Shown: piece after piece, positions 35,068-46,235 of the stretch
Numbering within the stretch: the first letter of the stretch is position 1
Layout of the letters: each line of letters starts with the position of its first letter
Assembly: GCA_900239685.1 (NCBI GenBank)
Contig: OENT01000774.1
Span: forward strand, 1 to 64,000
Length of the DNA stretch: 64,000 nucleotides
DNA from: Rotaria macrura
Lineage: Eukaryota > Rotifera > Eurotatoria > Philodinida > Philodinidae
Direction of reading: 5' to 3'
Program-made: the position numbers and the translations under genes
Notes under the pieces: model-generated
Seen by the model: the letters and a program-made list of their open reading frames with translations, nothing else
Told to the model about the DNA's origin: nothing
Database searches by the model: none

Positions 35068-36835
35068 GTAGCCAAGATTTCTCGAAGGAAGACTGGATGG
35101 GTTCAATCGTTTTTATTCATTTTCGAAGATAATTATTTTTGAAACATATAATCTAATATCATCATCGTCGACAATTGCACAGATATGATTGTTGAAATTT
35201 TCGTTAACGGATAATTTTGTCATAGAAATTGGAGCTTCCTCTTTAGTGTTCGTTTCAAGATTTATTGTGGTTGTTGAAATTGAAACGATAATCAGCTGTT
35301 GATTGTTGTGTAATATTCTCATTTATATTACATTCAGATGCTTCAGTTGATACGAAATACTTACTGATATCTGTCTGTTTTTAACTCATCGTTTATCACG
35401 AAATTTTATTGATAATTTTTTTGTGATACCATTAAATATAGTTCATCAAATAGAAGAACGTCATTGTAACACGATTTATGTAGTTTACTTGATTCGATTT
35501 CGATTGATTGTTTGTAAATTTTAATTGCTTTTTCTCTTGAAAAAGTATAACTTTTACTTTAGAGGATTCGTTAACCGTTAATTTTTTCAAACGAGAAAAA
35601 TAAAGAAACGAAAAGACAAAGAGCAATTGTAACATTCAATTTAATATCTGAAAAAAGAATCCTTCTTAAACACGAATTTGGGATTTATGTAGTGCTGAAG
35701 AAATGTACATTCTCGTCCTTGTCATAATCATCGCTCACAATTGTACCGTATTGGAATTGTTCCAGATAACAAATTGACTCTTGCAACGATATTCGTGTCT
35801 TTACTTCATTCATTCGAACTAATCAACGAAAAGTAAATCGTGAACATGGCATTGACATTGTTTACGAAATTGTAAGAACCGAAATCATTGAAACTTTTAT
35901 TTTATTTTCTGGGGACTGATTCCTCCTCCCCCTCCCTTTCCCCTAACATTGGGAAAAACACTCGAAAATGGACAAGTTTTATGTGATAAAGATATTCATT
36001 GGCAGAAGAGTCGATTTATGACTAACGGTCATATATTAGAACGATGAAGTTATTTCAGAGTAGATGTCAAGCGACGAAACGATCTCACGCTTTTCTACAT
36101 TAGTTCATTAGAAGTTCATCATCAAATAATATCTAACCTTCATGCTTAACGATTGTAAATGTGCAGCAGCAATAGAAATTGAGTCAAACCATTACATTAA
36201 TTTTACTTCAATGTTATCCAGAATATATATTCGGCAAACATTCATCGGCTGGAATGATATTGTGGTATCGGGAAACTTCAGTACTATAAAAACTTATATG
36301 ACTAAGAAACACAGGCTTAATCCCTGTCTTGGTTCCAAAAATTTACCTGTATCTATTTAAATCAAAAAGACAATTATTTACCGAAGGCAAAACCAAAGGT
36401 GTCTTACTGTTTTTTTTTCAGAGCAGCATGAACTTTTACTGTGGTTATCATTTCCATATATAGAGTAGCAGGATATCTCATCGACACAAATTAACTCCAT
36501 ATTGATAAATACACTTGTGACAACCATGAACGTTGCTGTCATACACATTGAATTTTTTTCTTGTTATGTTAACGAATTTCATTCTTTCAACAATGCTGAT
36601 AGACGCTTTGTGTAATTCGTATTTCGTATGATTCATGTGCTTTTCCTCTTTGATGTTACCTAGTTGGTAACACTGCTAGCAATGAGCCTAACTTATTGCA
36701 ATGTGCCAATGTATCTGATTATTAATGAAAGGCAAACTATGCGAGTGAAATTGTACTCTTTAACTTCAAGCATAGAGATTGAGTAAAAGTAGAAGGAAAT
36801 TATTTTAAAAAGTGAGAGAAAGGCATAAATGAAAC
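35068..36835. other. intergenic
   Basis: A minus ORF at 35113-35322 and a plus ORF at 36142-36360 have no recognised domain. A polypyrimidine block (CCTCCTCCCCCTCCC) lies near 35925-35942. Confidence 0.4.
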
Positions 36836-37171
36836 TTACAGAGAAAAACACGTGAGCATGGAATTATCGATTGTAGCCATAAGAAACGAGTTGATATAAG
36901 ATTGTTTTGAAAATTTCACCTGTATTTTCCATATCTCATTCAATATCTTGGTGTCATATTTTTTGCTCGATATCAATTCTCTTACTTTCGTTAGATTACG
37001 GTTAAAAAAATTATACTGCAATGTTTCGAATTCGAAATGCAGTGACACATTGCGGGTATCAAGATGAGAATATTCGACAAGTTTCAATTCGTCATGTGAT
37101 TTTACTTCGAAAACATTGTCACATAGGAGATAGTAGCAGGAAATTCGCTTCTTTTCACAGAAACTATACAT
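36836..37171 (-). CDS. possible first exon of an unknown gene
   Basis: An ATG-started minus ORF of 111 codons. Residues such as CEKKRISCYYLLCDNVFEVK, then SLHFEFETLQYNFFNRNLTK and VRELISSKKYDTKILNEIWK look coding, with alternating amphipathic helices. A consensus donor GTAAGT immediately precedes the stop (after MLTCFS), so this may be a 5' exon whose partners lie below 36830. I could not identify the next exon or the family. Confidence 0.4.
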   Translation of the reverse strand: MYSFCEKKRISCYYLLCDNVFEVKSHDELKLVEYSHLDTRNVSLHFEFETLQYNFFNRNLTKVRELISSKKYDTKILNEIWKIQVKFSKQSYINSFLMATIDNSMLTCFSL

Positions 37172-39046
37172 ACATTTATTGTGATGGATAGATTTTTTGA
37201 AAAATTGGGTAGAGGCGTGTGAGTGTAGCCTAACGCTTCGTAGTTACGCGTAACAAGTCGATTGGGACAAAGTTACAATAACATCACTAAAATTCTATTA
37301 CTCCTAATAATCGAATACTTTTTTCTTGTCTCCTGCGAAATATTTTGCCTCGCATGTAATTTAAATTAATTATGTATTTTCAGTTTTCTATGTTGTTGTT
37401 TGTACCATTTTCTCTCTATGCAAATAATTAGGATGTCTCATATCTCTGTTTTGATTGAATGCTCATAACTAACTTATACAGACTCGATTTAAAAATGATC
37501 AAGCAGGTCTTTTGGATCAAATATTTCAGCGTTCGACATCTATCACAATGTATTTGACTAAGGAATATTGATGTAGAAAAGTGTAATTTGCATAGACTTA
37601 AACAAGTATTCTCAATAACAATCTAAAAGTGATAGAAATCATATCAATCTTCGCTCAATAGTTGAAGATGCCGAAGAACGACAGATTGATTCTTTAGTAG
37701 ATAGAATAATGCTCTGTGCAAGACCTGGTACGATAGCTAAGGTCATATAACTTCATAGTTATGCAGCTCTATTTACAAGAAGTAATTACTTGCCACCGAT
37801 AGAACACTTCGATACTCTGTTCAAGTGTTTACTGGTGAAAATGTTGCGAAAAATTTGACATCAATCGTTTGATCTTATTTAATGCTATTAGGTTTCTTTC
37901 GCAAAGACAGACGTGAAAAGCTGCCGGGATCTATGATTTGAAAGAACCGAACAAATATTTCGCTCAGCAGTCTGTTTTTGTTCTCACGATATGATTATAC
38001 GTTAACGTGAAGCATGAAAAAACGTTATTTCTTTCTTCACAGGTGTCATCAGAAACTAATTTGTGAGAAGGAGACATTTTCATGTGAATCGTTTCTGGCT
38101 TTTATTCTCGTCAACAGTATTGTTGCTTCTAATCGATTCTCGATAAGTGAAAGGCAAAATACATTTAACTGCATTGATTCACCGCAAGACTTTTTTTCTT
38201 GTTTCATTCTTTCTACTATCGAACATAAAAGACGATATTGCGAACGAGAAAGACGACTTCATACTTGTTATTAAATAGAATAACCAACAGCTTCCTGCAA
38301 TTCATGTTTCAAGATATCGTATTTTATTCAGAGCTTTGCACACCGTGACTACAACAGGTAAAATTATAAAACATCGTGGGCAGCGCGTCAAGCATTAGGA
38401 ACAATTGAAATCTTCGACGTAACACTTTTTTAAATCTTTAATTTGTAGAATAGATTAGAGAATACATATACTTAACGCATGAACAAAAACTACGAAATGT
38501 CTAGATCAATCGACGCTCAATTCTTGACATTTGACTTTTTCAAATTTTGATCTCAAAGTCATGCTCACGTTCAAAGGAACACCAGAGAATTAATAAAAAG
38601 CCTGAAATAAGACAAATGACATTCTATAAAACAATAGTGGTTTCTGACAAAGATGAATCTTCAATCTGAAAAATATTCAATACTAGTCTGGTAGCTACAC
38701 TCATCCACTTATTGTGATACTATAATAGTTTCGTTAATAAAGCAGTTTCAATAATTGTTCGATTCTGATCACAAAATTTCAGTAAACAATAAGATAGGAT
38801 TTTATTATTCTAGGCATTGTTAAAGGTAAAACGGGAGCTCCTTTTTCAATCATAAAATTGTCATAGACATAATATACGTCAACAGAGAAAAGCCTACTAA
38901 TGCAACGCCAACATCATGATTAGAGCGTGAAATACGAACTAGCTGTAGTTGCTACTCGTCATTGAAATGATTTTATTCGACGTTTTTTGGAATACTTATC
39001 ATGATCTAAGATGAGTCTAGAGTGTGCCTGTCAAAGTCTGTTGAAG

Positions 39047-39075
39047 CACGAGAGAAACTCCAAGTTTCTCTCGTG
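39047..39075. repeat. perfect 13-bp hairpin with 3-nt loop
   Basis: CACGAGAGAAACT is followed by CCA and then its exact reverse complement AGTTTCTCTCGTG. Such a perfect stem is unusual in this AT-rich spacer. No T-run follows, so a Pol III terminator role is not suggested. Confidence 0.75.
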
Positions 39076-39511
39076 TATACTTCCACATTCAATTTCAGAT
39101 TGTGTTTCATAACATGCATCGTGCTTGTGTTTTTCCAAGCTCTTTTCCTCATATCGAATCAGATAGAAATATTTTAATGCCCTATTTTTCTAGTCATACT
39201 TGGAACTTTCTAGTCGAAATGTTTAACGCATGCAAACAGATTCGTAATAGGTATGCACCAGTTCAAGTTAAGAACTGAGGATTGGGTGTCTATATCACTC
39301 AAATCATAATCAAATAAATAGGTGTACCATTTGTAAGTAATTTTAAGGTATATAGAGTTAGGAGTGTATGAGTTATGCACGAATATCTAATTCACTAGGT
39401 GCTATTCTGATAAGTATCTATTTAATTGATCTATGAATCAATCAATAGTTAGTAATTTAATTATTCCAATAGATTATATTATTTAATCTTGCAAATGAAT
39501 TGATTTATAAA

Positions 39512-39595
39512 TACCCAGTGGAACTGGGTACCCCAATCAGACTGGTCACCGGTCGAACTGGTACCCAATTAACTGGCACTGGTCTATACCTAATT
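39512..39595. repeat. micro inverted repeat with GGTACC core
   Basis: ACCCAGTGGAACTGGGTACC on the left is echoed in reverse on the right by GGTACCCAATTAACTGGC and ACTGGT. The centre (ACTGGTCACCGGTCGAACTG) is itself palindromic. About 80 bp in all; it could be a tiny foldback element. Confidence 0.5.
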
Positions 39596-40151
39596 TGTAA
39601 TAGAATCACTGTAAACATTGTTCCTACTTCTCAATCGTCTAAGATTGTATCCGTCATATTTAAGTAGATCGAACTATGATTATGTATTTCGATTCTTCTT
39701 CAAAAAGTTTCTTTCACCAGCAATTCATTTTTAATGTTGCTATGTGAACTAGTCTCCCTAACATTTCTACGCGTACAACGGAGGAATGGTAGACAGTTGT
39801 TCATGCTACTCATCTATCTCTCTACATTCGTAATCATTAAAGACCAAAGTGTCATTTTTTTATGACTCGAAATGTTTTTATCTTAAGTATAATAGCTTAT
39901 TCATCAATATAATTTTAACAAAATTTCAAGTCAGCATTCATAATTTCGAAGTACAATCGTTTTAAAGTATTTTCCAATTTACTAATATGTAGTATCTGAA
40001 TGAAACGATGGACATTGTTTTCATTATCTACTACAGTATAAGTATAGTTGAGCAAACTGATTCAATTTCGAGATTTTCTGACCTTACTAATATGGTGTTT
40101 TGAGATCGTCTGTCAATTCCATGCTTATACGTTGTTGTAGATCATTGAATC

Positions 40152-42387
40152 ATGGAGACATCAGACTCACCACTGTCTGTACATCTTCAAGGCGCGGTTG
40201 GTGTTCCTAGTCGAAAATCATCATCGATGAATCGACGAGTTCTTATCAATATTAGGAGGTAAGCATCTGTAGTAATTAAAATACACATTTATATTTCCTA
40301 GTTTATGCACATTGATTAAGACGGAGTGAAAAAATATTCAACATGAATGATACATTTTTGCATCAACGTAATCCGTAAGTAATCTAAAGCTTTGTTGTAT
40401 CGTTTCTTTTCTTATTCTCCATAATGTTTTACATCTATAACTACAAACCTATAGTTTCTTTTTCTTCTACTTTGCATACAAATTACGAATTTCTCTCGGA
40501 TGATGGATTTCATAGGGATGTAATTGATATGAGGGATCTATCCTATCAGCAGAATATCGAAAATGAACGACGAAGAGTTCCAATGAATATTTCACTTCAA
40601 AATCGTATTGTGATTAACATAAGTGGAGTTCGCTTCGAAACATTCAAATCTACTTTGGAAATCTATCCAAATACGTTGTTAGGCAATGCAAAACGACGTA
40701 AATATTATTATGATACTGTTCTTGATGAATACTTCTTCGATCGACATCGAGGATGTTTTGAAGCGATTCTGTATTATTATCAATCGAAGGGTCGGCTACG
40801 TCGACAGAGTTCAGTACCACTTGATACATTTCTTGAAGAAATCACATTTTTTGATTTGGGTCAAGATGCTTTGGCTCAAGTACGAAAAGATGAAAATTTG
40901 AAAGAAGTTGAAAAAACTCAATTGCCTAGAAATCGTTGCCGTCGATACATTTGGGCCACCGTGGAATATCCAGAATTTTCATTCATTGCCAAACTATTTA
41001 ATATTCTTTCGTTAATTATTATTTTCATTTCAACCATTACGTTAGCACTTGAATCTTTGCCACAATTTTCACATTTATCAGAAGAAATGTGTAAAAAAGA
41101 ATATAAGCAGCATAGAATGCGATCAACAAATGACTCGATAAGTATTGCCGACGTTAAACCAATAGAAAACACATGTCTTTCCAATGTTTCATCAATATTT
41201 CATCGAATTCAGATCATTTGCATTGTGTTTTTTACTCTTGAAGTAATTCTACGACTTCTCAGCACACCATCGTTTCCTAAGCATTTCAAGAGCTTTATGA
41301 ATTGGATCGATATAATTGCCATCGTTCCATTCTATATCACTAACATCACAAATCTTATCGATCAGCCACGCGATCAAAACGTTAGCATCTATAATAGCCT
41401 TTCATTATTACGTATTCTTCGTTGTGCTCGCATATTTAAATTTTATCGAATTTTTAAAAATATCAAAACCATACGTGTTCTTGCCGTTACAGTAAAAGAA
41501 TCGATGCCTGATTTTCTTATTTTGGCAGCCATATTGACGTTAATGGCATTTCTTTTTGGTGCCGCCATCTACCTCGTTGAAAGTATAAATGATGGTTCGG
41601 CTTTCGATTCTATTCCAAAAGCTACGTATTGGGCTATTGTGACAATAACTAGCGTTGGGTAAGAATCTATTCTTTCATAGAATTTATTATTAGGGAAAAA
41701 ATAGAAGAACGAGAAAGTCAAAGAAAGATTAATGTTTTTCTCTTTTCCACTTTTAGCTATGGTGATATGGTGCCAATCACCGGTCTCGGGCGTCTAACCG
41801 CTGTTCTGTGTGCACTGAGTGGTGTAGGCACTATTGGTATGCTTGTTTCAGTTCTGGTCGATCGATATCAACGAGTATATACACGTAAACTCTACATTAG
41901 ACCCGAGCAAATTAACTTCAACGATTACTCTGATGAAGAAAATGAAGATCTAGAAAGTGGACATCGAAACCCCTCTGTTGATTCTCTCACTGTCAATAAT
42001 AACCAAGAAAGACAGTAAGAAAATCCCCAATGAATTTAGAGAGAAAAAGTATATATTGCCCGTAGATTTGACGCCGCAACCAATCAGCCGGACTCACTAT
42101 CATCGTCCGATGCAATACTTGAGAGTCACTGTCGATGCGATACTATGAACAACTATGAAACTAATGATAATCACCATCAAAAGATATTTTCTGATGAAAC
42201 CAGAATGATTACACCGAGAGAACGAACTGTTAGCAGCCCTATTTTGGTGCGTGTGGATTCCCGTTTTTCTTGCATCAAATCGACGTCATCATGTATTTTG
42301 GGAAATATTGAGGCCAAGAAGAATTATTTCGGTGTAGTGACAACCACCACACCCGGTGCTGTTATAAAACAAAAGACGCATCTGTAA
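40152..42387 (+). CDS. Shaker-like voltage-gated K+ channel alpha subunit
   Basis: Four exons, 40152-40258, 40516-41658, 41757-42014 and 42066-42387, splice in phase to exactly 609 codons plus TAA. The tetramerisation T1/BTB domain starts at IVINISGVRFETFKSTLEIY (about residue 67) and holds FDRHRGCFEAILYYYQSKGR. S1-S3 follow (S2 FTLEVILRLL; S3 MNWIDIIAIVPFYI). S4, near residues 330-347, is LRILRCARIFKFYRIFK, with a basic residue every third position. The selectivity filter TITSVGYGD (about 412-420) is split by the 98-bp second intron. S6 reads GVGTIGMLVSVLVDRYQRVY, so the PVP hinge of Kv1-Kv4 channels is absent. The cytoplasmic tail of exons 3-4 is acidic then Ser/Thr-rich. It should form tetrameric delayed-rectifier-type K+ channels in the plasma membrane; gating is likely altered. 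Confidence 0.93.
40343..40374 (+). CDS. alternative first exon of the Kv channel gene
   Basis: Inside the first intron, ATG at 40343 opens MNDTFLHQRNP and reaches a consensus donor (CC|GTAAGT) at 40374 in phase 2. That is the same phase as exon 1 (40258) and fits the acceptor at 40516. It has no usable acceptor of its own in frame, so it fits an alternative promoter and start. Transcript evidence is lacking. Confidence 0.45.
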
Positions 42388-42823
42388 AGCCTAATGTTTT
42401 AATATTTTAGCTAGACTTTGTTGTAAATCAGTAATCCAGAGCAAGAGGCAAATATTCAGGATTGTATTATGCTCAATACAGGATTTTGAGAAAACGTTTT
42501 ATACAGTTCATCTTTCTGTTGTCTCGCGATGCGATAAACGATTATTTTCTGCTTTTTATATATTGCTCTCCAATTGTGTTTCTATAGTAGTAGGGTATAG
42601 AGTGATGAAACTTCCGTTATTTTACTATTTTCAGTTTTTATCTCATTAAAATTTTATGGGATTTAGGAGGTTACTAGTAGTCATTGAATTTCACACTAGT
42701 ATCACGAAATGATCAACTTTGTGAATGCCAAAAAAGTGAAAACGTTTGTTTTTATGGCTGCGCAAAGTAGATATTCCATGTGCTTTTCCCTAGACTGAAA
42801 GGATAGGGTCTGGAAACGGGAAT
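42388..42823. other. Kv 3' flank
   Basis: No exon seen. The Kv polyadenylation site should lie here; no strong AATAAA was identified. Confidence 0.45.
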
Positions 42824-42827
42824 TCAC

Positions 42828-42873
42828 CTGTGTCTGTATGTCCGTCTGTCTGTCAGTCTGTCTGTCTGTCTGT
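42828..42873. repeat. (CTGT)n / (GTCT)n microsatellite
   Basis: About 45 bp of imperfect TGTC/TGTCTG tetranucleotide repeat, directly next to the minisatellite. Confidence 0.88.
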
Positions 42874-42887
42874 AACAAGCACAAATC

Positions 42888-43503
42888 ACATGGCAAAAAT
42901 GACCATTTCTGTGGCAGAAATGACCATTTTTGTGGTACAAATGACCATTCCTGTGGCACACATGACTGCTTTTAAGGCACAAATGAGCATTTCTGTGGCA
43001 CAAATGACCATTCCTGTGGCAGAAATGACCATTTTTGCGGTACAAATGACCATTTCTGTGGCACAAGTGACCACTCCTGTGTCCCAAATGACCACTCCTG
43101 CGGCACAAGTGACCATTCCTGTGGCCCAAAAGACCACTCCTGTGGCACAAGTGACCATTCCTGTGTCCCAAATGACCACTCCTGTGGCACAAGTGACCAT
43201 TCCTGTGGCCCAAATGACCACTCCTGTGGCACAAATGACCATTCCTGCGGCACAAATGACCATTTACATTGCACAAATGACCGTTTTTATGGCACAAATG
43301 ACCATTCCTGTGGCACAAGTGACCATTCTTGTGTCCCAAATGACCACTCGTGTGGCACAAGTGACCATTCCTGTGGCCCAAATGACCACTCCTGTGGCAC
43401 AAATGACCATTTCTGCGGCACAAATGACCATTTCTGTGGCACAAACGACGATTTTTATGGCACAAACGACCACGTTAATAGCACAAATGGCCATTTTTAC
43501 GGT
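42888..43503. repeat. 21-bp minisatellite, about 29 copies
   Basis: The unit is close to GGCACAAATGACCATTCCTGT with variants (GTGACCATTCCTGTGGCAC, CAAATGACCACTCCTGTGTC). Because 21 is a multiple of three and the unit holds no stop in several frames, long ORFs arise on both strands (plus 42830-43558; minus in three frames). On the plus strand the product would be a QMTIPVA-type heptad; on the minus strand HRNGHLC. No promoter, splice context or conserved flanking domain supports a gene, so I call it a repeat. Confidence 0.9.
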
Positions 43504-43510
43504 GCTTTCG

Positions 43511-44808
43511 ATGTTTGAATTCATGGAAGGGAAACGCCAAATAATTCCTTCCCAGTGATGGAACCAAGCAGGATGTGTCTCCTATGGAATTTTGAGGCTA
43601 CCATCGTTAAGTTTCTGGTTCTGGCGAGTTGGTAGTTAGGTGAGACCTAACCAGGCTCTTCCCCACTAGGGATGCAAGGAGTCTGAACTTTTGTGTAGGG
43701 TTCGGAGATCGAATCGTATACAAAAGTTCGGGGTTGTTGCCCTCCTGCTTCCGACTTAAGAAAGCCTTCGAGCCCCATGACATGATTTTTCAAACATGGT
43801 TATGATCTACCCGAGAACTTGAGGTCCCTGCTCCCATTCCAATCCCCAAATTTGGCTGCTGCCGCTCTTCGTGCTTCGCTTTGTGTTTGCGTTGTTTCTG
43901 ATTCATTTTCGTAAGAAAATGTTCATTGTTTGCTTGATCCTTGCCTCGTTTCTGCTTATTTGACTCCCCCCGTGTCTCCTATGAACTAATGCTCTCGTTT
44001 CTTTGAAACTTCAGGATCAGATTCTGACACAAACAACTAATTTTCTCTCCAGTTGAGGTAGTTCAAGTCGTAACACCTATCAATCTAGGGCCCAGTGAAT
44101 CGACTTTTGACGTCGATGAACGTTACTTGTAAGATCTGGATTAGAGAAAACAGCAATCAGGCAGGGAAAAGATCGAATTAATGCTACATCACTAGTTAGA
44201 CGATTATCTTTCATTCAACATATGAAATAAAGTCCAATCTTTTGAAATCATCATTTTTTCTCTAGGAACTAATTCACTTCTGAGTTAGCTATATGTCGTC
44301 AATTTTCTTCACAGTTCTGACTGTAGAATCAGTTGACAGATCTTATCAGAATAGACTTTATTTAAAATATACCTGTGTGAGTTTTATTGAAGAAAAGATC
44401 AATGGATCATTTACATCCTGGACGCAACAAACGATGACAATCAACAAACTACTATAGACGCTACCATATTCAGTTCATTCACGACAATATTATATCGTGA
44501 GTGAGTGAAAACGATAGTGTGATTATGCGACCAAGCTTGCGCTATTTCACTCTTCAAAAGGTCATATACTTCAATACATATTGAACACAAGAACAAGAAT
44601 GAGAAGAAGATACGGTGATGACTATAGGAATGAAGCACGAAATACTACATTGAATACAAGTTTTTTGGGAAAGTGTGGGTGGAGCGTACGAAAAATTTAT
44701 ATTTATTTGCAATAACTGGCGACCTCGTCGACTCTAATAGTCCATAAGTGAAGAAGATTGATAAGACATATATAGAGAAGAACAAAAGGAAGGGAGGGGA
44801 CAAGCAGG
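43511..44808. other. intergenic, GC-richer repeat-like block then AT-rich DNA
   Basis: Positions 43560-43985 are less AT-rich than the surroundings and carry a short inverted pair (CTGAACTTTTGTGTA and TACAAAAGTTCGG near 43692-43730) and a 12-bp direct repeat GTGTCTCCTATG at 43575 and 43972. This may be an old insertion. The remainder has only a minus ORF at 44441-44638 with a signal-like start and no domain. Confidence 0.4.
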
Positions 44809-45398
44809 GATGCATCAATTCATATTTTTTGACACTATCCAGGAGGATCATTCCGACCGTCAGAAACGGCATCTTAAACTGTCTCAAACGGCTATAAACC
44901 GGAGTATTTAGGCATTAATATGTCCTCCGTTTTACGGACCGTTTCTTTTTGCTAGAAAATGGCCACCGTTTTTCACGCTACTCACCTCACTTTTCTGGTA
45001 TGACAGGTTATGGCGACGGCTTGGTGCCGTTTTATATCGTTTAAGGGCATTTACGGCGCCGTCGTCTTTGACCTGGGTAAAGATCGATCATTTGCGGTAT
45101 TTAGAACAGTCAATTCTGACCGATTCTTCGAGTCAAACCGATTCAATTTTGATTGCTCTACTTGGTACTATTATCAACTTTGATGAAAAACGGAGAAAAG
45201 ATGTAGTAATTGACCGGAATTTTATAGAAATCATGAATTTTTGATCAATTCCTGTCAATTATCGTACCATCTAGTCGTTTTTCATCAACATTGACAATAG
45301 CATAAAATAGAGCAATCGAAATTGAATCGATCGAAATTGAGGGTTCTAAATAACCCAAATGATCGATCTTTAGTGTCAAAAAATAGGAATTGATGGAT
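44809..45398. mobile_element. foldback element interrupted by a nested MITE
   Basis: The left arm (44809-44837, continuing at 45078-45190) and the right arm (about 45272-45398) are close inverted copies. GGGATGCATCAATTC..TATTTTTTGACACTA and then AAGATCGATCATTTG...GATGAAAAACG on the left match the reverse of the right arm. The right arm is continuous where the left is split, which shows the later insertion at 44838-45077. No coding capacity is evident; outer boundaries are approximate. Confidence 0.72.
44838..45077. mobile_element. 240-bp MITE with CCAGG ends and TA duplication
   Basis: Starts TCCAGGAGGATC and ends GACCTGGG, with ACGG/CCGT-rich subterminal DNA. It lies between GACACTA and TAAAGATCG; the uninterrupted copy in the other foldback arm reads GACACTAAAGATCG. 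So the target was TA and was duplicated to TA...TA, as in Tc1/mariner-type insertion. A related longer element is at 50232-51229. Confidence 0.7.
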
Positions 45399-45797
45399 CC
45401 CAAAGGACAAGGGATGAGTCAAGTGTATGGAGTAGATCATATGCATAAGATAATAGTACGACAGCAAACACACAAACAGAGAAGGAAGGGGAAAAGACAA
45501 GAACACTAAGTAACTGTGATTGTAACACATTTGGAATAAGAATAATAAGTGATCATGAAAGAACATATATACGTAGCAATAAATACTACTGTTTTCACTA
45601 GAAGAAAAACTTTCCTTTTATTTTTCTTCTGATTTTAGGGTTTAATCGTAAGGAAGAAAGAGTTCGACGAAAAGTAATAATAAAGAAAAGAAAGAGGAAA
45701 GGAAAAAAGAAAACATGAATAAGATTTCTATGAAGAGAGGAATAAAAATCAGGAGAAAGCTTTAATCAGAAAGTATCTGGAAAATCAGCTAATAATT
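45399..45797. other. intergenic
   Basis: A-rich DNA; the minus ORF starting at 45566 is low-complexity. Nothing firm. Confidence 0.4.
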
Positions 45798-46235
45798 CTA
45801 CCTCTTCCCAGTTGTAATTTGGAATCGAGTTGTGCGAGGCAACACTGGTGCACCAATACAAACATCCTCCAAGCAGTGCAGTGTGCTCAACAAATGTTTT
45901 TGACCTAGAAACTTCTTTAATACTTTGTTCTTTATGATAAATTCTCCTTCAGTACTTTTTCTAACTGCAGCGAATTGGTTGTTCCAACATCTTAGACAAC
46001 GATTTTCTAAAGATACTTCATTCGAGACGACAGATAAGAAATTATTCGACCAGTATGAGCTGAAAATAACTCTGTTTTAACAAATATAGCAAAAGTGGTT
46101 TAGCTCCTGTTGTTCTTTTACAGTGAATAACGGGACCATTGGAAACAACCACGTGAACAGGGGGAGAGAACGTTCGAGAGAAAAAGAGTTTTTCTCAACG
46201 AAGAAGAAGTAGATCCAGAAATTCATAATGAATTT
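45798..46235 (-). CDS. two 3' exons of an unknown gene
   Basis: Minus strand: an exon from about 46235 to 46122 (SGSTSSSLRKTLFLSNVLSP, then RGCFQWSRYS, donor CACT|GTAAAA) joins exon 46059-45798 in phase 2 across a 62-bp intron. The second exon reads SYWSNNFLSVVSNEVSLENR, CLRCWNNQFAAVRKSTEGEF, IIKNKVLKKFLGQKHLLSTL and HCLEDVCIGAPVLPRTTRFQ to TAG 45798-45800. No ATG-started ORF covers it, which is why an ORF scan misses it; splice phase and composition make it convincing. The upstream frame is closed by TGA near 46236, so the 5' part is absent or in unseen exons. Four cysteines (CLRCW and later HC..DVC) might bind metal. Family not recognised. Confidence 0.55.

Larger units (their letters stand above)
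37172..40151. other. intergenic
   Basis: A plus ORF at 38014-38274 has an ATG and a signal-like segment but no domain. Two inverted repeats inside this interval are listed separately. Confidence 0.4.

Noticed and set aside
42824-43465. Minus-strand 213-codon ORF, rich in His, Cys and Gly
   Set aside because: It is a translation of the 21-bp minisatellite; other frames on both strands are equally open and no promoter or splice context exists.
45285-45566. Minus ORF of 93 codons
   Set aside because: Low-complexity Phe/Leu/Ser/Tyr-rich translation overlapping the right arm of the foldback element.
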